Shown piece after piece: positions 1 to 10,977 of a DNA stretch of 64,000 bases; within the stretch, counting starts at the first letter, position 1; each line of letters begins with the position of its first letter. Under the pieces are notes generated by a model. The model was not told the origin of the DNA, searched no databases, and saw only the letters and a program-made list of their open reading frames with translations. Both the position numbers and the translations under genes were made by a program. Origin of the DNA: Tetrahymena thermophila SB210 (lineage: Eukaryota; Ciliophora; Oligohymenophorea; Hymenostomatida; Tetrahymenidae); NCBI RefSeq assembly GCF_000189635.1, contig NW_002476426.1:1488001-1552000 (forward strand), given 5' to 3'.

Positions 1-3000
1 CTGCTTGTGTCAGAAATTTATTGCTATATTACTTAGAATTATTCATTTCTCTCATTTAAGATGCCATTTTTTTAATCAATTTGTTATTGCAACTTATGAA
101 TTGCTTCGTTTTTTGCAGTATAATTCACTCTTTACTGCTAATATATTTCTTAATTTTTTGCTTTGATTTATTCTTTCAGTTTTTTCTTTTTCTATTTTAG
201 CTCTTCTTTTTCTTCAAAAAGTTTATTTATTTGCATGTCTTTGTTTTCTATTTACTATTACTTTGACTTTACCTCATCTTTGTAATAAATTAACTTTTCT
301 TCAAGTCGAAGGATATTAGCTTGTTGTTGGTCAATAATTTCTTAATACTTATAATTTTATATATCAATGTTCTTTAAATCTTTATTTAATTTGATAACTT
401 CTCTCTTCAGATACTCTATTTCTTTTATGTAATTGATTTCTTAATTGCTGCTTTCATTAGATACTTGCGAATTCCTGTTTTACATTTATATTTAGTTTGT
501 TTCATTTTGCTAATTTAAATGAAGCAAAGAATTTTTGCTATTTTAGTTATCTAAGCAAATTTTATTGATTTGTTGCTGTTAAGCTTTAGACAAGGCTTAG
601 CATGGAATTTAGTTTTCATTTTAGCAATTCTTTTTTACTTTATTTAATTAAGATGTTCCATTTTATAATTATTAATTGTAGGAATTTTCATGAATGTTTA
701 TAAAATGAGATTTCCTTTCTTTTTAATGAGATTTAAAACCTCTCTTTTCAGAAGATTAATTTATAAAATATAAATGACTTGTGTTACAGCTACTATAAAT
801 AGTATCTGCTAGTAGTACTTTACTATCAAAATTGATTGAAGAATTCTATCCACCCATGTTTTCTTTGTTATTAGCAAAAAAGCTATTGTCAATCTATTCT
901 AATCTTTCAATTTCCTTAGAATTAAATATAAAATCTTCTCCTGTTTCTTCTAAAATATAAGTTTGATTTGTGATTGGATTTATCTTCTTGTATTATTAAG
1001 TTATTTGGGGTTAAATTTAATTTTATGAATTATCTATTTCTGAATGTTACTAAGAGACGCCATGCCCATGCGAGAGTTGTAATTTCTTGATAAGATAAAA
1101 ATCACTCTCACTATTCATGTCAAGAGTTTCTTCTAACTTTTTTAAGATTACACTATATTGTCCACTCCTGAATGGCTACTGTTAACTATCTTATTCTTCT
1201 AAATTATCTTGTAAAACTTTATTTTCGTTTATTTTATTTGAATTACTAACTGAAGTGCCTTTCATGTGATTTATTGATTGAGACACTTCAATCTATGGAT
1301 TACTGTTAGTATTATAATTACTATTTTTACTTGTGTTGTGACTATTACTTAACTAAGGAAAGCTAGAGTTTCTTTTTTTGTAATTCGTTATCAAATTTTA
1401 AAAGTTCTGCTTCAATATTATAGAATCATTGTTAAGGTCATCTCTGGAGCTTTAAGATCCTTCACTGCTTTAGCATTAATCAAAGTTTAGTTTCTGAATA
1501 GGGCCATTAATCTAATTTTCTTTGATTTCATTATCTTGCTAATAGTTGTTGTAGCATTCTTCTAAAGAAGATTAATTGCATTTAGATGAATTAGGATAGA
1601 AAAGTTTGTCTGACCCTGCCTCTTTCTTATATTCTTCATCTAATTCACTTTAATTTTATTTTAAATTCTAGTTTTATGAAGTAATTTGTATCAAATCTGA
1701 GTTAAAATTATCATTCTAAATTTGATTTTCTTGCAATTACACCTCCTCAATATCTATGTTCTGCTATTATTTATAGACATCTTAGCAATCTTTTATATTA
1801 TCTTTCTTACCAGCTCCGAAAAACTCATAAATAATTTCATTATTTTACTAAAAGCTTGAAAAAGGCTTTTAATTGAAATCTTAATTTTAAAAATTAGTAT
1901 CGATATTAGTAATACACAAATGCTATTTATTAGCCTAAAAAAAGCTATTTTTCAATTACTCTTTAGATTACTAATAGCTCTACTTCGTCTGCTAATTCTA
2001 ATTCTATTAAGAATCAAAAGTAACAAATTTAATGTTATTTTAATTTTTTTATTCGATTTATTGCTCTACTTGATATATCAGTTATTCTGATAAATTAGGA
2101 AGATTGATATCTTGCATTTGCTGAGAATTTTCTTAACTTTTTATTTGATTCTATTAAAATAATATTTGTTATTATTATTGTTTAGACCCACTATTTTCTT
2201 CTTCAATATTGAAAGCTTAAACACTTTGATTGAATGATGCCTAGCTATTTTTAGATGTGTTGTGAAGATTTTTATTGGAGCAATTTTTCTACTGACTTTC
2301 GTTTCTTGCTGAAGATTGACACCTTGGCATAGAATTTATCTAACCTAATATTTAATTTGAAATACTTCTATTTAGTTTGTAATATTATCTATCAGTGCTT
2401 TTAGAGTTTTCACTATCCTCTTCTTCATATATTATACTCTCTTAAAAATTGTTATCCTGCACATAAATCTTGCTTTTTTCTTTGCCACTTTAAGCTGTTT
2501 TAATAACCTACTCTTATTATTATTACTCTGGCTGTTGTTGTAGTTCTATAATTTGCATTCTATTTTTTGGTTTTTCTTAAGTTAAGATAATCTAGTTAAT
2601 ATTATCCATATGATTTTCTTATTGATTATTTTATAATAAAATATTATTGCTAGATAAATCATCGTGTCTAAATCCTAACAACTTATTTTCATCTTAAATA
2701 TTTTAGATGTTTTCTATCAAATCTAATTTTTAAAGGCTTTTATTTACAAATTGTAACTCTGAATCCAACTTAACATTTTATATCCAAAAATCATTAGATT
2801 GAAGATTATTGCGCTAGTTTTCTGTAAAATTTTAAGAATCAAGCAGCTATTAAGAAGAAGAAATTGATTATTATTATTACTTGAGTTTGAAATCAAACTG
2901 TAAATTCTATTCTTGGTTTCTTTCTTCACTATCTGCATGACTAAGTGTTCCTTCAGCTATAAGTTTGCCACTGCGCCCAGTGCTAACATCTACTATTAAA

Positions 3001-3302
3001 TTATTATGGTGATTATTTTACTCTTGAGAATATTAAATTTAAGATGAGTTGCTTTTTTCGAATTCTTCATATTCTATCATCCTAATATTTTTGTTTTCTC
3101 CCTATGTTGAGTTCGTTTCTTGGCGAAGTGTGCTTTCTTTTGAGCTTTTTAGTGCATATGTCACTGATCTTACATCAGAATCCAACATTAGCGAACAGCT
3201 TTCATTTGTTGTAGTTGAGTGACCAATAAGAGTTTTTGGTGTGAAATGCTAAGGAAACTAGAAATTTTTAGGAGTAAAAAACCCTCCTCCGTGATTGAAC
3301 AT
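1..3302 (-). CDS. Gln/Asn-rich coiled-coil protein, 3' end cut off by the window
   Basis: Read with TAA/TAG as Gln, one frame stays open from the ATG at 3300-3302 to the window edge (about 1,100 codons) with no in-frame TGA and no intron needed. The N-terminus (MFNHGGGFFTPKNFQFP) leads into a long low-complexity region rich in Gln, Asn and Ser, including Gln runs. The part nearest the window edge, below about 500, changes to Glu/Lys/Gln-rich heptad-like sequence (for example EIEYLKREVIKLNKDL and ILRLEEKLIYYKDEVK), so a coiled coil is likely. I do not recognise the family and see no catalytic motif, signal peptide or membrane segment. The stop lies outside the window, so total length is unknown. 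Gene reality is near certain from the open frame; function is unknown. Confidence 0.85.
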
Positions 3303-5435
3303 TATAGTTTTTAAATTAATTTTATTCTGCTTGGATATGCTATAAATAATATGCTAAAATATAAATGTGGTTGATGTTATTTATGTAAACTATTTGAAAA
3401 TTAAAGGTTCAAACAATCAAATGCTTTGTTTTTGGTTTGAATTTTAATTATTCGAATGTACAATTAGATAATATTGAAAAATACATCAACTCAATAATTT
3501 TGCAGATCAAAGTAAAAAGAATCAATCAATCAATGAATAACAATAATTAATTATGCATATTTAATTTTCAATATAAATTACAAATTCAAATGATTTTTAT
3601 AATCAAAAATTAAACGTTCAAATCAAATCATATTAATTTTTGATTTTAAGTTCAAAGATCTTTTTAAAATAAAGCATAAAGATATTTATCATTAATCAAT
3701 ATATATTTTTAAATCTTATGAATGAATAGTTATAATCTATTCATGTTTTTTTAGTATTATAAATTCAATTTTCATAAATCAATCTATTTGTTATATGAAG
3801 CTAATTATAATTTATTTAAATTTTATTAAAAAAAGTAAACAAATTAATAGATGAATTATAAAAATTCATTTTCAATTTCTGCTTACATTAATTGATATGA
3901 TACTATTCAATAAATTATAATTTTTTATTTTTTTAATGCATAAGCAAATTATTATCTAATTCATCAAATATAATTAAAATGAACTTGTTATTTAAAGTAT
4001 TTAAAATATTTTTTTATTAATAAATGCAGAAAATAATTTAATAGGCAACATTTAAAAAGAAAGTCAATTTTATTTCTAACTACTAAAAAATAAATAATGA
4101 AGTTTTACAAATTTTTTATTAATTTTTTAGTCTTTCACAATTCAAATATATTTGATAAAAAATAAAATAAAAAAATCTATTTAATGTTGAAAAAATAAAG
4201 AGTAAAAGAGTAAATAAAAATAATAATTTTGATAGATAGTTTGATTTATTCATTTATCTATTTATCTAGAAACTTTTTGATTGAAATTTTTCTTTCTATA
4301 AAGAAGTTTAAATTTAAATATATATATATATATATTTATTTTTTAATGATCAAGAATTATGCCAATATTAGTTTCTCATTAATAATTGAGTTAAAATCTT
4401 GAATTTAAGTATAAAAAATAGTATTTAGGATAACTATTAAGATGGAACTATAACTTTGAGCTTTAAAAACAATGGCTGCAATGTTTGATTAAATTTATTT
4501 ATTTATAAAGTAATTGGATTTCTTAACATCAGTAAATAAAATAATAACTTCTTCGTTATATAAATAAATAAAATTAAGTATGTTATTGAGTGTTGTCTAA
4601 ATACGTATTTGTTTTCCTTGAAATTAACTAATCATATCATATATTTAATTGAATTTCCTTTTTTAGTACTATTTAATTAATATATGATATTAAAAATTAT
4701 TTATTAAAATATATGTTTTAAATAATATTTCTTATTTCATTTCAGTGATTATTAAATAATTTGCAATTTTTAAGAAATCAATCAATTTTATTTAGGTGTA
4801 ACAAATTGATTCTTATTTATTTACTCTCTTTGCAATAATTTTTATGAATATTCTATTCTATAAAAACTAAAAAAATATATGAATAATTTAACTATTTAAT
4901 TGTATAAGATAATAGTAAAATGTATTTTTCGACTTTTTCATGTATTCACAACAAAGGATCATATTTAAAAATTATAATTTAATTATCTTTAAATATACTT
5001 GCCATAAAATAATTGTGAGATCTTTTTATATTGTTTTTAATTACGGAATTTTTAATGAACAAAATTTAAATTGAAATAGTAATAAGTAAAGAATCACATT
5101 AAAAAAGCAATCATGCTTACACTCAGTTTTGAGTGTAAATTTAAATTTAATTTTTTTAGGCAAATCTGTAGAAACAAATGAAAAATTAATTTAAATATTT
5201 AAAAAATCTATTCGATGCTAACAAAAAATGTACTTTTATCAATTATTATGAAAAAATTATAATATCTAAATTGTCTTTTTGTTGAAAACTGATATGCATA
5301 GAGCTTTCATTAATTTGGTTATAAATATTAATTGTATTTTCATTGTAAATTATAAAATATATATGATAAAAATAATTTACACAAACAAATAAATATACCT
5401 ATAAGAGGTTAATATATAATTTTTTTTTTATACTT
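3303..5435. other. Gene-free A+T-rich stretch
   Basis: About 2.1 kb of extremely A+T-rich DNA with frequent TGA in all frames. It must hold the 5' flank of the minus-strand gene starting at 3302. I see no RNA gene or other element beyond the TA run at 4318-4335. Confidence 0.5.
4318..4335. repeat. TA dinucleotide run
   Basis: About nine uninterrupted TA units in the gene-free stretch upstream of the first gene. Simple-sequence DNA with no visible function. Confidence 0.8.
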
Positions 5436-5615
5436 TCATATTTAGTCTTTTTAGGAAAAAGATTCTTATTTCTTCTGGTGTGTGAGTCCTGCAGTAGCAT
5501 TCATTTTTAACCTAGAGCAGATTTTGCACTCATAAAAGTCTCCTTCTATTAAAATTTCATCAAATTAGATTTAGAAAATCCTACCCGATTTTCTTTAACG
5601 AATTAATATTTCTTT
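5436..5615 (-). pseudogene. Zinc-finger-like ORF remnant, possibly from a non-LTR retrotransposon
   Basis: A 60-codon minus-strand frame between two TGA codons with no ATG at its start. It reads, near its end, GDFYECKICSRL followed by NATAGLTHQKKQ, a C-x2-C ... G-L-x2-H layout. Several non-LTR retrotransposon proteins (R2-like) carry an N-terminal finger with the pattern C-x2-C, GL, x2-H. Base composition is less A+T-rich than the surrounding DNA, which suggests former coding sequence. No second His is clearly placed and no further element sequence is joined to it. It could also be the last exon of an unrecognised small gene. Confidence 0.3.
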
Positions 5616-5905
5616 TCAAAGTTATTAATTTCTGAAAGTAACTCCTTTATTTTTAATGAAAAAATTTTAGTTTAAATATATTTTACAAAAAATAGATAGA
5701 TTTGCATTTAAGTGCTTGCTTATTTAGCTTACAATGAATTTTTTTTTCTCACAAAAATTATAATTAATGTGATGGAAATAATAAAATATATGCATTAAAT
5801 CCTATAATTATAAACTAGAGGACATTAATTCATAAATTTCCCAGAAATTAAAATAATACCACTATTTTTTATTCAAGAATATAATCTAATATAATAGAGA
5901 GAACA

Positions 5906-8035
5906 TCAAGTAAGTTAATATTTATTTTTTTTTAAAATGTTAATTACATTTTTTTGGTCAATAAGAAGGGTGGATTCGGCATTCATTTTGTGGATATCTT
6001 TTGTAGAATGAATTTTGTTACTTGTGCTGTTTACACAGCTATTATAGGGAACACTTGAAGAAGCAAAATAAAAATCATTAGCTTGTAGATTAGATGTGGA
6101 AATATTTTAAGGGTTTTTATAAATTATTGATCTGGTGCCACTAGCTGTTGTAGATGGACGCACAAATGAGAACGTATTTGTGTTTGTTTAAGTAATTCGA
6201 GATATTTTGCTTTAGCGAGTGGATGGTCTTTATGAGTTATTGATATGACTATTAACGATTTAACTATTTAGCATCATCATTCTAGCGAATTCAGTATCTG
6301 AATTAACGTTTACATTATTTAATTCAGTTGTAAGCAATCCTTTATATTCTGATCTATCTAAAAATTCTTTAGGAGCGAATTCCACTTTAGGTTATGCCAA
6401 TTCATCTATTCTTCTTGTTTTGTAATTGTTTGCAGGTTGTTAGATATCATCAAGATTTTTTTAAGCAAAAACAACATTATTATGAGTTTCTCTTTGGTTA
6501 TCTATCTAAACAACTTAATTTACATTTGCTTAGAAATTTACTTATTTTTTATTATGGGATTCTGCACTTGTCAAAAATTCTCTATCAGTGGCAAATTAAT
6601 CGATTTAATTACCTACATTTTTATTATTATTTAACTGTTTTTGTTCTTAGTAAAATGATCCTGCACGTTACGATTTAGCATTTACTGCCATATTCTGCAC
6701 ATTCATTTTTAATATTGAGTGAATCTCAGATTAATCGCTCTCCTTCGCCATTGAAGATTTTCTTCTATTTTTTAATGCAATTTATTCTTTTTCATCACCA
6801 AAATTTATTTGATCTACTTACTGTTTTGTTTATTGATTATTTTTATCATTATATTAGATAATTATACTGTCGTTTTACCTGTTTTCTGTTTCTTCTTAAT
6901 ACGGTAAAGTTGAGTATTATAGATTTTTATGTATATCATTTGTATTTTAGTTGAGCATAATTTGGATGGGTTGAGACTTGTTTGGAGATTTCTATTGAAC
7001 ATAAACATTTTTTCTTGCACTATTTTAAGCATCTTCTCTAAGAGTTTCAGGAGTTGCAATATTTTATCTTTAATTTTAATTTTCTTTAATCAAATCTTAT
7101 TCTGAAGAAAATGCTTATTATTAATTAACTTTTTCTATTTAATATTCTTAGTTGTAACCCTCATTTAAATTAGGTGACCTGACAACCAGTTATTTTGCAC
7201 TCATGCTGCTAACCAATTTTTTAGCCAAAGGGGCAAGTGTTTGTTTGTTAATCTTAGATTGAATTATTACTATAGGTTTTTCTTGTGGAATTAAGCCACA
7301 TTTCTTTTCAAAATCTACATTTTTTTAGTGTTGTTAGAGAAACATTTAGCGGGTTTGTAAATGAATTTTGGAGAAGCTTTACTATTTTAGTATATCCACT
7401 TCGTTATCTTATTAAATACGATTAGCTATGCTGTGAACGGCTTCTTCATCTTTTTAAATAATTTTAGGATTTATAGCTTATTTGATATACTTTTCTGACG
7501 TTTAATTCAGCTTATTCCACTGATAAGGAGCTCTTCCTAATAAAGGATTCTAATTCTACTATGCACTACTTTTCACATAAACCATGTTATTAATGCTCAT
7601 AGAATTTATATTTGAAGGATGAGTTGTAAGCTCTAAAAAAGAATTTATCTCTTTCCCATCTTTATTAACAATATCTTGCATACTTTCTAATTGAAGAGCT
7701 AACCTCTCTTATTTACGAGATTAAAGTCTTTGTCTATCTATCTATTTTTAAGTGATAATAAAATCCTTTCTGCACTCTTCTTGAATCAAGCGATCCACAA
7801 CTTCTTTATCCTTCATTTTTTAAATTATGGGTTTTCCTTGATCTATCTACTAATGGTAAAATGCATAGTTTTTATTTGCAGTTTGTGCTCTATTATTCCA
7901 AATATTTGTGTTATCATTGTAATACTGATGATTCTTAATTTATTTAGGGTGTTAAGGGATAGAAGAGAATTCAGGTAGTTTTTTCTAAATGTAATACTAC
8001 TACATTTAGGAATAGTTACTTAGATCTAAAGACAT
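5906..8035 (-). CDS. Gln-rich hypothetical protein, 709 aa
   Basis: A single exon. The ATG at 8033-8035 is preceded directly by an in-frame TGA (TTGA-ATG), which fixes the start; the frame ends at TGA 5906-5908. The protein begins MSLDLSNYSQMQQYYIQKKL. Around residues 75-125 a charged helical stretch (KDKEVVDRLIQEECRKDF, RQRLQSRKQERLALQLESMQ) could form a short coiled coil; the rest is Gln/Asn/Ser-rich and probably disordered. Many Gln codons are TAA or TAG. No membrane segment, signal peptide or recognised domain. Isolated, with gene-poor DNA on both sides. The gene call is strong; function unknown. Confidence 0.85.
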
Positions 8036-10145
8036 TCAACAAACTCTGCTTTATATTTTATAATTTTTAGCTTTAAGTTCAAATTTGTATACCTATGTAT
8101 ATGTCAATTTATTATTTATGTATTCTCTATATTTTATAAAGCTTGGCAGAGTTATATTAATAAGTATTTATTCATATCTAAATCAAATAAATATAAGGAA
8201 GCTCATAAGCATACTTTAAAAAAGATCAAAAATTTATTCTAAAAAACCAATTGAATTAAATTAAATTAAATTGATTCATTCATTTATATTTAAAATTTAT
8301 ATTTATTTATAACATATTTTATCTATTCTATTGACCAAGGTTATTGATAGATTATCCATCTCCATAATAAATTAGCCTATGCTTCAATAAAACTTTTTGA
8401 TTATTAATATAAAATTATCTTGCCAGTAATAAAATAACATTAATATTTTTCTTAAAATTTAGTAAATGCTTATTTTAATAAGCCATATAGATTATTTTTA
8501 AAGTAATGAATGAGAAAATACTTAATTATAATTTTTTAATTCATCATTTTAGTTCTAATTTCCAAATAGGATTTTTATTAGAATTAATTCAGTTAAAATC
8601 TATGCATTCATGAATGTTTGTGTTCAAATAAGCTATTTTAAAATTTATTTTGTTAAGAAAAACAGTTTTATCATCTGATAATTTGATAATTGAATGATAA
8701 ATATATTTCTTCTCTTTAATTTTCAAATTTTAAATATTCTGACTGATAAATGATAGATAAAAATATATAATAATCATAATTTTGTATTGCTTTTTTTAAA
8801 TTTAAAAATCACTACTTTTTACTCAAACAAAATTTAAGCAGAAATGCAAATTAAAAAATTTGTTAAATATTCATTTTTAATCATAAATGAATAAATAAAT
8901 TCTTTTTTATTAATTAAACTAAAAATTAATAGTTCATAATCAATCAACTTAAAAAATTAATTTTTAAGAAAGTATTTTAAATTTATCAAATCTAACTTAG
9001 AAAAATACTAGATAAAAATAAAAAATGCCTATTATTACTTCTAAATTTAATAAAATAATAACCAAAAAAATAAATAAAATGATCATTTGTCCTTTAATTC
9101 ATAACAGAAATTCAATATATAATTGCATTATTTGTCAAATTACGCATTGCTATAAATAAATTAAATACTTTATTTTTAATTTGAAAATAATTGTTTTGAT
9201 TTGATAATAATGCTTTTCATATATAATTATATGGCATATTCTTTAAATAATTATTGAAATATATTTTTAATTAACATTTTTTATGTACAAATATTATTTA
9301 TTAATTAGAAGAAATCAATTAATAGCATTTGTTATCAAAAGAAACCTTTTTAGCTTATCGAAAGAATAATAAATTATATGTCAAAAAAGTTAAAATTTAT
9401 TATTCACTTTTAAATTAATATTGTAATTAAGTGAAAGGGCAGTTCTTTTAATTTTAATTAAATTTGTTATTTTTATATGCGCATTTAATAAATAAATGAT
9501 ATGTAGTTATTTATTTTTTGAATAAAAAGAATTAATTTTATCATAATTAATGATGCGAAATTACAAATAAAAAGCGTTATTAATTGATTTACATTGTTTG
9601 TTTAAAGTATATTTGTTATCTGCCAAAAAACTACTTTAAATGATGAATTTTTTATTTATTAATTAACTTCGTAATATTAATTAAATTCATAGATTAAAAA
9701 AACAAGTTCTATTTTTGGCTCTAAAGCATATCTAAAAAATTAGGCGAACAAAAATTAATAGCTATAAAAGGTTAAATTAAATTTATTAAGTATTTTAAAG
9801 AAGGCATATAAATTATTATTTTAGATTAGGAAATAGAATGCTACTTATTCACAAAATTACGTTAATTAAAGTGAAATAAATTATATTTTTTTTAATTTTA
9901 GAAGCTATATATTAGTAAATTCTCTATAAAGGCGATTTCTATGAAGATTTATTTTCGAAAAGGGGGAAAATTTTTTAAAGATTGGAGATGATGTTTTGTT
10001 CTTTTTTTTAAATATGATAGTATTTGCTCCCTAATATTTTCTTAATAAATTCATTTTATAAATTAATTCTTATGATTATCCCTACAAAAACAAAATGCTA
10101 AAATTTAAAAAATACTTGAGAAGTATTCACCTAGTATTTTATTTA
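8036..10145. other. Gene-free A+T-rich stretch
   Basis: About 2.1 kb upstream of the minus-strand gene starting at 8035. Very A+T-rich with scattered TGA in all frames. I found no coding frame, RNA gene or repeat array. Confidence 0.5.
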
Positions 10146-10977
10146 TCAAGAATAATTAATTTTTGATGTACATTTTTCTTCATTCTTGAATTTTTTTGTT
10201 TAGATCTTTTTGAAAAAGTTGATAACTTAATGATGAATGTAATCTCTTAAATTAGGTGAATTTAACTTTTTGCAATACTTACAATTAATACCTACAGTTT
10301 TTGTCATAAATGGACAAAATAAGTTAATATTTTTAAATGATAAATTCTCTATATTTATTTTAGCTAGCATATTAAGCCTAAAAGGCTTTTTAGATGCATT
10401 TATTTGTAAATAATTAGATCTTTTTAATGAAAATTTAAAACATGCAATTTTTTGATATTTTTAAAAATTATGTTTTGTTTCAATAAGCATTTAGTTTCTC
10501 AATAACCATTACGTCTTGCCAAATCACCTTTAGAATGTACAGGACATACAAGGTGAGAATTTGTAACTATAGAAATAACCAAATAAACTTGCCATATCTC
10601 TAAGGTAAGATCCTCCACTTCTTGTATATTTTTTCTTTAGTTTATTAAATTTTACTGCCAGCCTTGATAATAAGAAACTAATAAAAAAAATTCAAAGAAA
10701 TCAACTCCTTATAAATATCAGTAATTTATTTTAATTCATTCAAAAACTTATACCCTGCCCCATTAGATATTAGAGTTTGATTGAATAATTGGGATGAATC
10801 TTAAATTACTATTTCTGTATTTACTTGAACAAGATAAAAAAAATTTTTTGAGTGAAAAATTAAAAGGAATTGATCTATAAGGATATAATATAAATAGAAA
10901 TAGAAGATAAAGTGACGTTTTAATTGAAGAAAATAATTGTGTATTTCAAAATGTATATCTCTCTAACTATTAGCCAT
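10146..10977 (-). mobile_element. Decayed non-LTR (LINE-type) reverse-transcriptase-like remnant
   Basis: Three overlapping minus-strand frames each carry protein-like sequence. The frame 10717-10499 reads IQEVEDLTLEIWQVYLV and then SHLVCPVHSKGDLARRNGY before TGA. This resembles the block 'IW-x-P-x-W-x-S-x-VCPIHKKGD-x-NYRG' at the start of LINE-type reverse transcriptase domains. A second frame (10523-10146) contains NLFCPFMTKTVGINC and KYCKKLNSPNLRDYIHH, a Cys/His cluster like the C-terminal fingers of such elements. A third frame (10977-10480) opens with ATG (MANSQRDIHFEI) and runs 165 codons. The RT core between these blocks, including the catalytic YxDD box, is absent, so the copy would be non-functional. 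An alternative is a small intron-containing gene: a 46-nt GTATAAG...TTATAAG intron would join two of the frames. Confidence 0.4.

Noticed and set aside
1009-1016. GGGGTT-like telomere unit
   Set aside because: A single TGGGGTTA with no tandem copies, inside an open coding frame; not a telomere.
10480-10977. 165-codon minus-strand frame with ATG as an intact gene
   Set aside because: The most conserved-looking blocks lie in other frames of the same DNA, so this open frame is more likely coincidental within a decayed element.
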